A stretch of DNA of 64,000 nt. Origin: Chroococcopsis sp964623815. GTDB lineage: Bacteria; Cyanobacteriota; Cyanobacteriia; Cyanobacteriales; Microcystaceae. A program made the position numbers and the translations under genes. The notes below the pieces were generated by a model. The model saw only the letters and a list, made by a program, of their open reading frames with translations. It did not search any database and was not told the DNA's origin. The stretch spans positions 41,296 through 105,295 of the forward strand of contig CAZUVR010000008.1 of NCBI GenBank assembly GCA_964623815.1. Reading direction: 5' to 3'. The first letter of the stretch is position 1. Each line of letters begins with the position of its first letter. This document shows, one piece after another, positions 25,730-35,385 of this stretch.

Positions 25730-26503
25730 ATGGGACTATTTGATCGCCTTAGCCGAGTAGTTCGAGCTAACCTCAATGATATGGTAAGCAAAGCGGAAGA
25801 TCCAGAAAAAATTCTGGAACAGGCCGTCACAGATATGCAAGAAGACCTCGTTCAGTTACGTCAGGCGGTGGCCAGAGCGATCGCGGAACAAAGACAAACG
25901 GAACAGAGATACAGTAAAGAACAATCAGAAGCGAGTAAATGGGAGCAGAGAGCTAAATTAGCCCTAACTAAAGGCGATGAAAATTTAGCTCGGGAAGCCC
26001 TAAAACGCAAAAAAGATCTCACTGAAACCGCCACTATTCTCAAACAACAACTAGACCAGCAAGGCACACAGGTAGAAAGCCTGAGAAAAAATCTCATGGC
26101 TTTAGAGAGCAAAATTTCTGAAGCTAAGACTAAGAAAAATATGCTCCAAGCCAGGGTTAAAGCGGCAAAAGCCAACGAGGATTTACAAAAAACTCTTGGC
26201 GGCATCAACACTGGTGGCTCTATGGCTGCCTTCGAGCGCATGGAAGAAAAAGTTGTACAATTGGAAGCCCGTAGCCAGGCTTACAGCGAATTGGGCGGCA
26301 TGGGCATCGAGAATGAATTCGCCAAACTCGAAGCCGGTAGCGATGTGGATGACGAATTAGAGGCCCTGAAAATGCAATTGAGCGGCGCGTCTCCTACTCA
26401 AACGGCCTTACCTTCCTCTGGAACTTCAAGCCCGAAAACATCGACCGATTCCGTAGTCGATGCGGAATTGGAGGATTTACGCAAAAAACTCGACGGTATG
26501 TAA
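25730..26503 (+). CDS. vipp1: Vipp1/IM30, thylakoid membrane remodelling protein
   Basis: A 257-residue PspA-family protein with alpha-0 helix MGLFDRLSRVVRANLNDMV, long coiled-coil helices, and a separate C-terminal part: a Ser/Thr/Pro-rich linker (about 215-238) and a short helix SVVDAELEDLRKKLDGM. That extension separates Vipp1 from PspA and is needed for thylakoid function in oxygenic phototrophs. It polymerises into rings, maintains thylakoid and plasma membranes and responds to stress. A promoter of its own is possible in the 104-base gap after the shorter paralogue. A hairpin at 26527-26553 ends the transcript or marks processing. Confidence 0.95.
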   Translation: MGLFDRLSRVVRANLNDMVSKAEDPEKILEQAVTDMQEDLVQLRQAVARAIAEQRQTEQRYSKEQSEASKWEQRAKLALTKGDENLAREALKRKKDLTETATILKQQLDQQGTQVESLRKNLMALESKISEAKTKKNMLQARVKAAKANEDLQKTLGGINTGGSMAAFERMEEKVVQLEARSQAYSELGGMGIENEFAKLEAGSDVDDELEALKMQLSGASPTQTALPSSGTSSPKTSTDSVVDAELEDLRKKLDGM

Positions 26504-26526
26504 GTTAAAATCTAAATTCTCAGGAG

Positions 26527-26553
26527 AACAGTGATCGAACTGCGATCACTGTT
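26527..26553 (+). terminator. Hairpin after vipp1
   Basis: An 11-bp perfect stem (26527-26537 with 26543-26553, arms AACAGTGATCG) around a 5-base loop. It is 23 bases past the vipp1 stop and before the thioredoxin gene. The T tract is short, so it may be a weak terminator or an mRNA stabiliser. Confidence 0.6.
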
Positions 26554-26579
26554 TATCAATGTGAAGCAAAGGAGGAGAT

Positions 26580-26906
26580 ATGAACAAGGTGTTAGAGATT
26601 ACGGATAACGATTTTGAAAAAGAAATAAGCGAATCAGAAAAATTAGTTCTCGTGTATTTCTGGGCCTCATGGTGCGGGCCCTGTCGTCTGGTATCACCTT
26701 CGATCAACTCCCTGGCACAAACCTACGGCGAGCGATTGAAAGTGTTAAAATTAGAGGTAGACCCCAATCCAGATGCGGTATCGAAATGTAAGGTAGAAGG
26801 AGTACCGGCGCTGAGACTGTTTAAAGATAACGAGATAATCCTGTCTCACGAAGGAGCGATCGGTAAACAACAACTAGAAAGCTTACTCAGTCCTCACTTA
26901 AATTAA
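26580..26906 (+). CDS. trx: Thioredoxin
   Basis: A 108-residue thioredoxin with the active site WASWCGPCRL (Cys32, Cys35) and cis-Pro motif GVPALRLFKD. It reduces protein disulfides in the cytoplasm using ferredoxin- or NADPH-thioredoxin reductase. Compared with m-type thioredoxins the sequence is less canonical around the active site (RLVSPSI), so the subtype (for example y or x) is uncertain. A strong ribosome-binding site, AAGGAGGAG, is placed 2 bases before the ATG. The aminotransferase starts 4 bases after its stop, suggesting an operon. Confidence 0.92.
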   Translation: MNKVLEITDNDFEKEISESEKLVLVYFWASWCGPCRLVSPSINSLAQTYGERLKVLKLEVDPNPDAVSKCKVEGVPALRLFKDNEIILSHEGAIGKQQLESLLSPHLN

Positions 26907-26910
26907 ACCC

Positions 26911-28101
26911 ATGAGTACGATCGAATTCGCCCGGAGATTAGCGCTATTAGAAGGTAATGTTTTCGCCGATATGGATCGAGCGAAAACGGCGGCAAAAAGA
27001 GGGGGGAAAAAAATTATCGATCTTTCCCTCGGTTCATCGGATTTACCCGTCTCTAAACACGTTATTGAAGCGATAGAGCGAGCTTTACATAACCCATCTA
27101 CTCACGGCTATCTGTTACATCGGGGCACGGAGGAATACAGGGAAGCAGTATCGAAATGGTATAGCAATCGCTTCGGCATCCCTGTAGACGCGGAGACGGA
27201 AGTATTACCCCTGATAGGCTCCCAGGAAGGCACCGCCCACCTACCGCTCGCCCTTCTCAATCCGGGTGATTTCGCCCTACTCCTCGATCCAGGTTATCCC
27301 TCTCACGTCGGGGGCGTTTATTTAGCTGGGGGCCAAATCTATCCCATGCCCCTTTTAGAAGAGAATCATTTTCTCCCGCGCTTCCCGGATATACCGACGC
27401 AGGTTTTAGAACAATCGCGGATGATGGTGTTGAGTTATCCCCATAATCCCACCGCCGCCGTCGCCCCCCTGAGTTTCTTCGAGGAAGCCCTGAGCTTCTG
27501 CGAGGCTCATAATATCGTACTCGTCCACGATTTCCCCTATGTGGATATGTTTTTTACCTCCGAGCCGCCGCCCTCGGTTTTTGAGGCCGATAGGGAGAAA
27601 AGCAGGAGTATCGAGTTCTTCAGTTTCTCTAAGTCCTACAATATGGGAGGATTCCGCGTCGGCTTCGCTATAGGTAATCCGGAGTTAATTAGAGCGTTGG
27701 CGAAAATTAAAGCTACCGTGGATTTCAATCAGTATTTAGGGATTTTAGAGGGTGCGATCGAAGCTTTAGAAGGGCCTCAAGATTCGATTCAAGAGACGGT
27801 AAATACTTTTAAAATCCGTCGGGATAGATTTATCGGGGCCTTAAATAAAATCGGCTGGCAGGTACCGGCACCCGAAGCGACTATGTACGTTTGGGCCCGA
27901 TTGCCTCTGCCCTGGCGCGATAAATCGGTAGAATTCTGTACCCGATTGGTGGCAGAAACTGGAGTGGCACTATCCCCTGGCGCGGGTTTCGGTAAGTGTG
28001 GAGAGGGCTACGTGCGTTTTGCCCTCGTCCATCCCCCAGAAACCCTCGAAGAAGCTGTCGGGAAAATAGCGGATTTCTTAGGGCATAATTCCCCTAATTA
28101 A
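26911..28101 (+). CDS. Aminotransferase class I (LL-diaminopimelate aminotransferase-like)
   Basis: A 396-residue pyridoxal-phosphate enzyme. YPHNPTAAV at 176-184 and the Schiff-base lysine at 241 in SFSKSYNMGGFRVGF are evident, with GSQEGTAHLPLALLNPGD before them. Sequence style is that of the DapL/succinyl-diaminopimelate aminotransferase branch (SKxYNMxGxRxG), but assignment to lysine biosynthesis is only an inference. It is translated from the same mRNA as the thioredoxin gene with a 4-base gap. Confidence 0.85.
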   Translation: MSTIEFARRLALLEGNVFADMDRAKTAAKRGGKKIIDLSLGSSDLPVSKHVIEAIERALHNPSTHGYLLHRGTEEYREAVSKWYSNRFGIPVDAETEVLPLIGSQEGTAHLPLALLNPGDFALLLDPGYPSHVGGVYLAGGQIYPMPLLEENHFLPRFPDIPTQVLEQSRMMVLSYPHNPTAAVAPLSFFEEALSFCEAHNIVLVHDFPYVDMFFTSEPPPSVFEADREKSRSIEFFSFSKSYNMGGFRVGFAIGNPELIRALAKIKATVDFNQYLGILEGAIEALEGPQDSIQETVNTFKIRRDRFIGALNKIGWQVPAPEATMYVWARLPLPWRDKSVEFCTRLVAETGVALSPGAGFGKCGEGYVRFALVHPPETLEEAVGKIADFLGHNSPN

Positions 28102-28189
28102 AAATATAAAGTTAGCTTACAGGGTAGTGTTTTCCATGTAGTGAAAGCCTAATTTATCAGAGCAAGCTAATAGAAATACTCTAAAAGAT

Positions 28190-28366
28190 AAAAGGAGATG
28201 TCAAAAATCCGATCACCTGGAAAGGTTTAACAACACTTTAAGGCAAAGATGTTCTCGTCTGGTCAGAAAATCTTTATCATTTTCTAAGAAGTACTTTAAT
28301 TATGAAGGTGCGATTCTTTATTTTATCCATCATTATAATGAGTTAATTGTATTAAAAACTACTTAA
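28190..28366 (+). mobile_element. IS1-family transposase remnant (C-terminal end)
   Basis: In one frame this reads DHLERFNNTLRQRC, then SRLVRKSLSFSKK, then FNYEGAILYFIHHYNEL and a stop at 28364-28366, the conserved C-terminal end of IS1 transposases (ERFNNTLRQR...RKTLSFSK...YFIHHYN). Upstream of about 28205 the expected GKE-type residues appear only in another frame (KEMSKI), so a frameshift is present. Neither the catalytic DDE domain nor terminal inverted repeats were found. It is a decayed fragment, not functional. Confidence 0.8.
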
Positions 28367-28737
28367 TTCATTACTTAGAAGATACTACTGATGACTGAAA
28401 GTTTTTCCTATCCATCAACTATCTTTGGTTTTTTTAAGGTTTATTTCCCTATTTTTATAAATTTGATTGTTTACGATATTTGGTTTATTGTTGGGATGAC
28501 TTTTTCTGGTCTTCCGCCTAGATTGACAGAAGAGAGATATTTCATCGCGCCAAACCTAATAAATAAGAGTTCTATTGATCGCTATTGCTCGAAATTGCTT
28601 GCAGAAAGTTAATATTACCCGAAGTTTAAAATTTGTTAATGTTTTACCTTTGCTAGAAACTGGTAGATAAGGTTATTGTTTATATAAAGTCTTGAACAAC
28701 CTACGATCTTCACTACCCTTCCACTCGTTCTCTAACC
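28367..28737. other. Intergenic region upstream of the hybrid kinase, 371 bases
   Basis: AT-rich sequence. It contains a 73-codon frame (28391-28612) whose product has a hydrophobic stretch but no recognisable domain, ribosome-binding site or partner; I do not call it a gene. No terminator or promoter could be supported. Confidence 0.4.
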
Positions 28738-31700
28738 ATGTCCTATTTAGTATCAGCACCGAATTTGCTCGGCTCTGTCAAGCCCGAGATTAAATTGCTA
28801 ATCGTGGATGATTCCACGCTCGATCGCGCTCTTTATTGCCGTTATTTAAAAAGTGAGGATATGAGAGTTCAGATCCTGGAAGCGGACTCAATCAAAAAAG
28901 GGCTGGCCCTATGGCAAAGTGAAAAACCAGACGTAGTTTTATTAGATTTGTGCTTACCCGACGGTAACGGCTTAAACTTTTTAGAAGCCATCCGCGAGGA
29001 TTATCCAGGCGAACAACTACCCGTAATCGTTATTACGGGACACGGAGACGAAAGGGATGCGGTACGGGCGATGAAGATGGGCGCGGCAGATTATCAAGTT
29101 AAAGAAGATATAACGAGAGTATCCCTCCCCACCAGTATAAGACAGGCCGTAGAACGTAGTGTCCTGGGTCAACAACTAGTGCGCTCCCGCCAACAGGCTT
29201 CTCTAGTGGGGGAAATAGCCTTGAGAATACGTCAATCTCTCAATTTAGATGAGGTGCTGACGGCGATAGTGGATGAGGTGAGACAATTTCTCCAGACTGA
29301 TAGAGTCATAGTATATCAATTTAACCCCGATATGTCGGGCCTGGTGGTAGCGGAATCGGTAGCGGCTCCCTGGACATCTTGCCTGAATACCGAGATTGTC
29401 GATACTTGTTTTCAGGAGAACCTAGGGGGCGAATATTGCAACGGCAGAATCTTCATCGCCGATGATATTTATACAGCCGGTCTCAGTCAATGTCACCTGG
29501 AATTATTGGAACAGTTTCAAGTGCGGGCGAATTTAGTGGTGCCCATCCTTCTCTCTTATTGCTCCGCTAATGTACTCTGGGGTTTGCTCATCGCCCATCA
29601 TTGCGGGGAGTCACCCCGTCAGTGGAAAGAAGCCGATACTCAACTGTTAAGCGAGTTAGCGGTACAATCCGCCATCGCCATCCAACAGGCGAAACTTTAT
29701 CAAGATTTACAGAACCTCAATAGCACTCTAGAGAGGCAGGTACAGGAGCGTACTAGCGCCCTGGCAGCGAACGAGCGCAAATTCCGGGCAATTTTTAATA
29801 ACGCGATTGTCCTTACCGCCGTGTTAGACCTCGACGGTGAATTACTCGAGATCAATCAAACCGCATTAACTTTCAAGGGATTAAAATTAGAGCAAGTGAT
29901 CGGCTTACCTTTCCCTGAAACACCCTGGTGGGATATTTCCCGAACAGTGCGCGACGATCTCAGGGATAAGATCGCTCAAGCCGCAGCAGGTAAATCGCTC
30001 CGTTACGAGATAGAGGTACTCGATGCAAGAAAAGAAATAGTTCCCCTAGATTTTTCCCTGCGTCCTTTAAGAGATGAATTCGGGCAGATACTAATGGTAA
30101 TCGCGGAAGGGCGGGATATTAGGGTCACAAAACAGAATGAGGCAACGCTGAGGTTTCAAGCCCAAATTCTAGATCAGATTAGCGATGGTGTCATCTCTAC
30201 CGATGCCCGGGGGATAATCTGTAGCTGGAACCAGGGGGCAGAAAAGTTATACGGTTATAAGGCGGAAGAAACTCTAGGTCAGAGCGTGTCGATCATCTTC
30301 GACGAGCCTGCCGACTTAGAGACTCTCTTGTTAAACCCATTATTAGAGAAGGGAAGTCACGAGGTAGAATTGCGGGCGCGTTCCAAAACTGGACACCTCA
30401 TATATGTGAGTTTGCGCCTCTCAACCATGCTCGATGAGCGGGGAGAAATTGCCTGGCTGATCGGTTGCGCCAACGACATCACCCAACGCAAACAGGCGGA
30501 AGTGGCCCTACGTAACAGTGAAGCTGCTTTGAGGCGGAGCGAAGAATTTAACCGTCTGGCGGTAGAAGCCAGCCGTATAGGAACTTGGGATCTCATTTTA
30601 CCCGCCAAAACCTGTATCATCTCTTCTGGGATGGCTAGCTTAATGGGCTATTCCTCTGAGCAGACGAAAGTATCTATGGAACAGTGGCAAGGCTCGATAA
30701 TCCCCGAAGATGTACCGGTGTTCAAAGCAGCCATAAAGCGAACGATCGAAAGCAACGATCCCTTTAATGTGGAATTCAGGATTAAACTCCCAGACAAGAG
30801 CATCCGCTGGCTCTATTCACGCGGCGGGCTGAGTCGGAATGAGTTCGGTCAACCGGTTCGCATCAGGGGGGCTTCCATAGATATTAGCGACAGGAAAGAA
30901 CTGGAAGCAGCCCGTCAGAAAGCAGAGGTGGAACTACAAAAATTAAATCAAGAACTGGAGGGGATAGTCGAAAAGCGCACCGCTCAATTACAGAGGCTGT
31001 CGGAAAAATTATCTCTGGCATTAAAATCGGGAGCGATCGGTTGTTGGGATTGGGATATCAAGAGTAATAATCTGATCTGGGACGATCGGATGTACGAAAT
31101 GTTCGGTTTTGAAAACCCTGTTTCCCCGGAGCTACTTTATGACGTTTGGCTTAACTCTATTCATCCCGATGATCGCGGCGTGGTAGTCACTTTGAGAGAG
31201 CAAGTCCTCCCTGGATACATCGATTATGATGAAGTTTTCCGCGTCCTGCAACCAGACGGAGAGATCCGCTTCATTCAGGCTTACGGGATGGTGATACGCG
31301 ATGCTAAAGGTAATCCCCTAAGCATGATCGGTATTAATTTCGATATTAGCGCTCGCAAACGAGCCGAGTTAGCCCTGCGTCAGAGCGAGGAATTCAAACA
31401 GCGCCTTTTGGAGAGCAGTAGCGACTGTATTATAGTCCTCGATCGTCAAGGTAGACTGATATATATTAACGAAGGTGGTAAACAGTTGATGCAGATCGAT
31501 AAGATAGAAAACTATCTTGATAAGAAATGGTCGGCCATCTATCCGCCAGAGGGAGCGGCAGAGGTAGAAGAAGCGATATTTCTAGCTTTAAGAGGACAGC
31601 CGAACCGTTTTCAAAACTCCTGCCCGACAGTCAAAGGTATTCCCAAATGGTGGGATATAGCGGTGAGTCCCATCTTCGATGAAGAGGGCGAAGTTTATCA

Positions 31701-32994
31701 GATCCTGTTCGTATCCAGAGACGTTACCAATAATAAACGTTATGAAGCGCAACTGCATAAAACCAATGAAGAACTCGCTCGGGCTACCCGTCTCAAGGAT
31801 GAATTCTTAGCCAATATGAGCCACGAACTAAGAACCCCCCTAAACGCTATTTTAGGTTTGTCAGAGGCGTTACAAGAGGACATCCTCGGCCCTCTCAACG
31901 AACGACAACGTAAATCGATCAACACGATCGAGGAGAGCGGCAAACATCTCCTCGAATTGATCAACGATATTCTCGACCTAGCGAAAATCTCTTCGGGCAA
32001 GATGGAACTCAATCTATCTGCCGTGCCTGTAGAAAATCTCTGTAATTCTAGTTTACTGATGGTGAGACAACAAGCACTTCAGAAAGGGGTAAACTTGGAT
32101 AGTGATATTCTCCTGGGACTACCCTCGATCATCGTCGATGAGAGGCAGATACGGCAGGTGCTGATTAATCTGCTCACCAACGCCATCAAATTTACTGCGG
32201 AGGGTGGACAGGTTAACCTCAGGGTAGGGGTTAGGGAAAATGGCACATGGCAAGGCTCGGTTAAGCCTCCCGATAAACTGAAAAACAGCTCATCACCCCT
32301 GATCTTACTTCAGGTTGCCGATACGGGAATCGGCATAAAACCAGAAGACCAGCAAAAACTATTTCAGCCATTCGTGCAGATAGATAGTAGTTTAAACCGT
32401 CAGCAAAGTGGCACGGGGCTGGGTTTAGCTCTGGTGAAACGAATTATCGAATTACACGAGGGAGAGGTGATAGTAGAAAGCCAGGCTGGACAAGGTAGTA
32501 TCTTTACCGTAATTCTACCTTATAAGCCATCTCTCCTATCCCGCCCCTCCCCGAAAGCGAACACTTCAAACTCGACACCGCCAGCAGTTATCGATCGCTC
32601 TTGCCAAGGGCCCGTCATTCTTCTGGCGGAGGATAATGAAGCTAACATCGCCACTTTCAGTAATTACTTGATAGCGCAGAACTATACTTTAGTAGTCGCC
32701 AGAAACGGAAAAGATGCGGTGAAGATGGCGAAATCCCGAGAGCCAGATCTGATTATCATGGATGTTCAGATGCCGGAAATGAACGGCTTAGAGGCTATCA
32801 AGCAGATCCGTTCTGATTCTCGTTTCGCCTCCATCCCCATTATCGTCCTTTCAGCCCTCGTCATGCCAGGCGATCGTGAGCGCTGTTTGAACAATGGAGC
32901 TAACGAATTCCTCAGCAAGCCGATCCGATTGAAAAATCTATTAGAGGTGATCGAGCGCACCTTTAAGAACATGGGAGGAGAAAGTAGGGGGTAG
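28738..32994 (+). CDS. Multisensor hybrid histidine kinase, REC-GAF-PAS(x5)-HisKA-HATPase-REC
   Basis: A 1418-residue soluble kinase. Order: receiver (about 18-140, Asp70 in VVLLDLCLPDG), phytochrome-type GAF (about 155-325, without a recognisable chromophore cysteine), PAS-type regions (about 345-460, 475-595, 605-735, 765-890 and 895-1010), HisKA with His1029 in SHELRTPLNAIL, ATPase with NLLTNAIKFT, DTGIGIKPED and GTGLGLALVKR, and a terminal receiver with Asp1342 in IIMDVQMPEM. Coiled coils link the sensors. It probably receives phosphate or signals through the first receiver and relays to the second. The input ligands are unknown and no partner response regulator adjoins; the nearest downstream gene is the REC-GGDEF-EAL protein at 33576. 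Confidence 0.93.
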   Translation: MSYLVSAPNLLGSVKPEIKLLIVDDSTLDRALYCRYLKSEDMRVQILEADSIKKGLALWQSEKPDVVLLDLCLPDGNGLNFLEAIREDYPGEQLPVIVITGHGDERDAVRAMKMGAADYQVKEDITRVSLPTSIRQAVERSVLGQQLVRSRQQASLVGEIALRIRQSLNLDEVLTAIVDEVRQFLQTDRVIVYQFNPDMSGLVVAESVAAPWTSCLNTEIVDTCFQENLGGEYCNGRIFIADDIYTAGLSQCHLELLEQFQVRANLVVPILLSYCSANVLWGLLIAHHCGESPRQWKEADTQLLSELAVQSAIAIQQAKLYQDLQNLNSTLERQVQERTSALAANERKFRAIFNNAIVLTAVLDLDGELLEINQTALTFKGLKLEQVIGLPFPETPWWDISRTVRDDLRDKIAQAAAGKSLRYEIEVLDARKEIVPLDFSLRPLRDEFGQILMVIAEGRDIRVTKQNEATLRFQAQILDQISDGVISTDARGIICSWNQGAEKLYGYKAEETLGQSVSIIFDEPADLETLLLNPLLEKGSHEVELRARSKTGHLIYVSLRLSTMLDERGEIAWLIGCANDITQRKQAEVALRNSEAALRRSEEFNRLAVEASRIGTWDLILPAKTCIISSGMASLMGYSSEQTKVSMEQWQGSIIPEDVPVFKAAIKRTIESNDPFNVEFRIKLPDKSIRWLYSRGGLSRNEFGQPVRIRGASIDISDRKELEAARQKAEVELQKLNQELEGIVEKRTAQLQRLSEKLSLALKSGAIGCWDWDIKSNNLIWDDRMYEMFGFENPVSPELLYDVWLNSIHPDDRGVVVTLREQVLPGYIDYDEVFRVLQPDGEIRFIQAYGMVIRDAKGNPLSMIGINFDISARKRAELALRQSEEFKQRLLESSSDCIIVLDRQGRLIYINEGGKQLMQIDKIENYLDKKWSAIYPPEGAAEVEEAIFLALRGQPNRFQNSCPTVKGIPKWWDIAVSPIFDEEGEVYQILFVSRDVTNNKRYEAQLHKTNEELARATRLKDEFLANMSHELRTPLNAILGLSEALQEDILGPLNERQRKSINTIEESGKHLLELINDILDLAKISSGKMELNLSAVPVENLCNSSLLMVRQQALQKGVNLDSDILLGLPSIIVDERQIRQVLINLLTNAIKFTAEGGQVNLRVGVRENGTWQGSVKPPDKLKNSSSPLILLQVADTGIGIKPEDQQKLFQPFVQIDSSLNRQQSGTGLGLALVKRIIELHEGEVIVESQAGQGSIFTVILPYKPSLLSRPSPKANTSNSTPPAVIDRSCQGPVILLAEDNEANIATFSNYLIAQNYTLVVARNGKDAVKMAKSREPDLIIMDVQMPEMNGLEAIKQIRSDSRFASIPIIVLSALVMPGDRERCLNNGANEFLSKPIRLKNLLEVIERTFKNMGGESRG

Positions 32995-33575
32995 GCGAAA
33001 GATTCACGCCTGTAGAAAATCCTAGCGGGGGATTATGTTGAAGATGTTATCGTTTGCGGACTTATAAGATATTTATCTGAGCTTTGCAGCGGCTCGCTCT
33101 CTAGAATATTGGTTTTTCTACACTCATATCTTAAAATTATAAGATACAAAAAATATCCGTAATTATACTAAGACTATAATTGTTAATTTTTTCCTTAAAA
33201 TACTTACCCTTTAACTTATAACACTTTTCAAATCAATGAGGTACGGGGAGGAACGGAATTAGGAATTAGGGGCTAGGAATTAGGCGATTAACCCAACTCC
33301 CAACTCCGGTCCTCCCAACTCCGGTCCTCCCATCCCACCGCCTAATATGTACTTCACCGATACGAAAATTGCTCTAATATAGCCCACCGGATATTAAAGG
33401 GGGAGACGATTATCACCATCAAAGATCTAATTGTAGGGAGGCTAACTAAAAAATAATTAAAAAACATAACTAATCCGAGTGTTAAAAATATGTTGTATCC
33501 TATAGATAGTTTCTAAAAATTTATATATTTACTTTTTGTCTGGGACTAAAGTACTGATAATTTATCCTGTAAAAG
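32995..33575. other. Repeat-rich intergenic region, 581 bases
   Basis: The region between the hybrid kinase and the REC-GGDEF-EAL gene has no frame worth calling. It holds a small hairpin at 33127-33146 (arms TATCTTA/TAAGATA) and an accessory repeat cluster at about 33250-33345: TAGGAATTAGG motifs, ACTCCC units, and two abutting copies of the 15-mer AACTCCGGTCCTCCC (33302-33316, 33317-33331). The same 15-mer occurs at 3754-3768 inside the MITE-like element. Confidence 0.6.
33302..33331 (+). repeat. Tandem pair of the 15-mer AACTCCGGTCCTCCC
   Basis: Two exact, adjoining copies; a third copy is at 3754-3768, 29.5 kb away. Both places also carry TAGGAATTAGG-like motifs, so the repeats belong to one dispersed family. 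Confidence 0.8.
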
Positions 33576-35324
33576 ATGTTGTCTATTCTTGTTATTGATG
33601 ACGAACCCTATAATTTTGATGTAATCGAAAATTTTTTAACCCATGAAGATTACCAATTACATTACGTTGCTAGCGGTCAAGAAGCCATTTCTCAGTTAGA
33701 TGTGTTCAAGCCCGATCTGATTTTGCTCGATGTTATGATGCCGGGCATGGATGGAATTGTCACCTGTCAGAAAATCAAGGCTCTACCTAAATGGCAGGCA
33801 GTGCCGATCATCGCAGTTACCGCATTAGCGACGAAAGAATCCCTGGCTCGATGTTTAAGCGCCGGTGCCGATGACTTTATCAGCAAACCAGTCAACCGTC
33901 TCGAATTAAGGGCGAGGGTGCGATCGATGTTGAGAATCCGTCAACAGTATTTAGAACTGGCAAACTTTAACACCAAGCTAGAGACGATGGTTCAGCAGAG
34001 AACAGCACGATTAAGAACGATGATCTTTCAGGATGGTTTAACTAATTTACCGAGTCGCGCATTTCTATTACATAAGTTGGCTACGGCTATACGCCTCGGT
34101 AATTTTTCTTTCGCTTTAATTTATCTCGATTGCGATCAGTTTAAATTGATCAACGGTTCATTCGGTCACGAGGTGGGCGATAAGTTACTATCTGCGGTAG
34201 CGCAGCGTTTACAACAGCATTTACGCCCGGGGGATTTACTCGCTCGGGTGGGGGAAGATGAGTTCTGTTTTTTATATCGGGGGATAGACGTTAAAAATAG
34301 TTTAGACTCTTTTATAGAAGAGTTACAGGACTGTTTTACCGTACCTTTTTCGATCGCCAATCGGGATATTTTTTTAACAGTCTCCATAGGAGCGACTTTA
34401 GGAGATAAAAATTATCGCAAAGCGGAAGAACCTTTACAGGATGCAGATACGGCTATGTATCAGGCTAAGTCTCGCGGCAGGGGGAGTTATCAGCTTTTCG
34501 ACCGTCAAATACATTTAGATATATTGAACCGCCTCACATTAGAGAACGATCTACAAAGAGCTTTAGAGGAAAAGGAATTTATTACTTATTATCAACCGAT
34601 CGTCAATCTGGTAACTGGTAATATAGTAGGTTTCGAGGCCCTGATCCGCTGGCAACATCCGACACGGGGTTTAGTTTCTCCGGCAGAATTCATCCCTTGT
34701 CTGGAAACCACCGGGGCGATCGTACCCGTCGGTATGATGGTACTGAAGCAGGCCTGCGAGCAACTCTGGCTCTGGCAAAAGCAAGGCTGGACTCATTTAA
34801 CCATGAGCGTTAATCTCTCCTTACGCCAGTTCTCTTGTTCTACTTTAGTAAGCGATATAAAACAAATACTGCGAGAAACCGACATCAATCCAGCTAATCT
34901 GAAACTAGAAATAACTGAGAGTATGTTGATGGAAAATAAAGAAACCGTAATCTCGATAACCCAAGAGTTACAAAAGGAGCTAATTCAGATTTCTATCGAT
35001 GATTTCGGGACGGGATATTCTTCTTTAGGTTCTCTAGAATCTCTGCCAGTGAATAATTTAAAGATCGATCGTTCTTTCGTTATTAAGGTGGGTAATCAAA
35101 AAGGAGGGCATCACGTTTTAGATACGATCGTCGCCCTGAGTCATCGTCTAGGTTTATTAGTGATCGCCGAGGGGGTAGAAACGAGCGAACAGATGGAGTG
35201 GTTGCAAAAAATTGGCTGTCAGTTCGCGCAGGGTTATTTATTTTCTCCCCCTTTACCGGCGGCCGAGATAGAATCAAACTTTCTTAAGAAAGAACAACCT
35301 CTAGCCGAAAGGAATAAAAGTTAG
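33576..35324 (+). CDS. Response regulator with GGDEF (degenerate) and EAL domains
   Basis: A 582-residue protein: receiver (about 1-120, Asp52 in LILLDVMMPGMDG), coiled coil (about 125-150), GGDEF domain (about 150-310) and EAL domain (about 320-575). The signature of the cyclase is GEDEF at 226-230, with Glu replacing the second Gly, which suggests loss of cyclase activity but possible GTP binding. The EAL domain keeps EAL at 354-356, NLS, EITES and DDFGTGYSS at 475, so it should hydrolyse cyclic di-GMP. Phosphorylation would tune it; the hybrid kinase upstream is a possible, unproven partner. It is preceded by a long repeat-bearing spacer. Confidence 0.9.
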   Translation: MLSILVIDDEPYNFDVIENFLTHEDYQLHYVASGQEAISQLDVFKPDLILLDVMMPGMDGIVTCQKIKALPKWQAVPIIAVTALATKESLARCLSAGADDFISKPVNRLELRARVRSMLRIRQQYLELANFNTKLETMVQQRTARLRTMIFQDGLTNLPSRAFLLHKLATAIRLGNFSFALIYLDCDQFKLINGSFGHEVGDKLLSAVAQRLQQHLRPGDLLARVGEDEFCFLYRGIDVKNSLDSFIEELQDCFTVPFSIANRDIFLTVSIGATLGDKNYRKAEEPLQDADTAMYQAKSRGRGSYQLFDRQIHLDILNRLTLENDLQRALEEKEFITYYQPIVNLVTGNIVGFEALIRWQHPTRGLVSPAEFIPCLETTGAIVPVGMMVLKQACEQLWLWQKQGWTHLTMSVNLSLRQFSCSTLVSDIKQILRETDINPANLKLEITESMLMENKETVISITQELQKELIQISIDDFGTGYSSLGSLESLPVNNLKIDRSFVIKVGNQKGGHHVLDTIVALSHRLGLLVIAEGVETSEQMEWLQKIGCQFAQGYLFSPPLPAAEIESNFLKKEQPLAERNKS

Positions 35325-35385
35325 TAATTGCCATTTTTTATATTCTAAAATTTTATTAACCGCTCTATTTTAGGAGATAAAAACG

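Noticed and set aside
28391..28612. 73-codon frame with a hydrophobic stretch between the IS1 remnant and the hybrid kinase
   Set aside because: No ribosome-binding site, no recognisable domain and AT-rich spacer composition; length is within chance for this base content.
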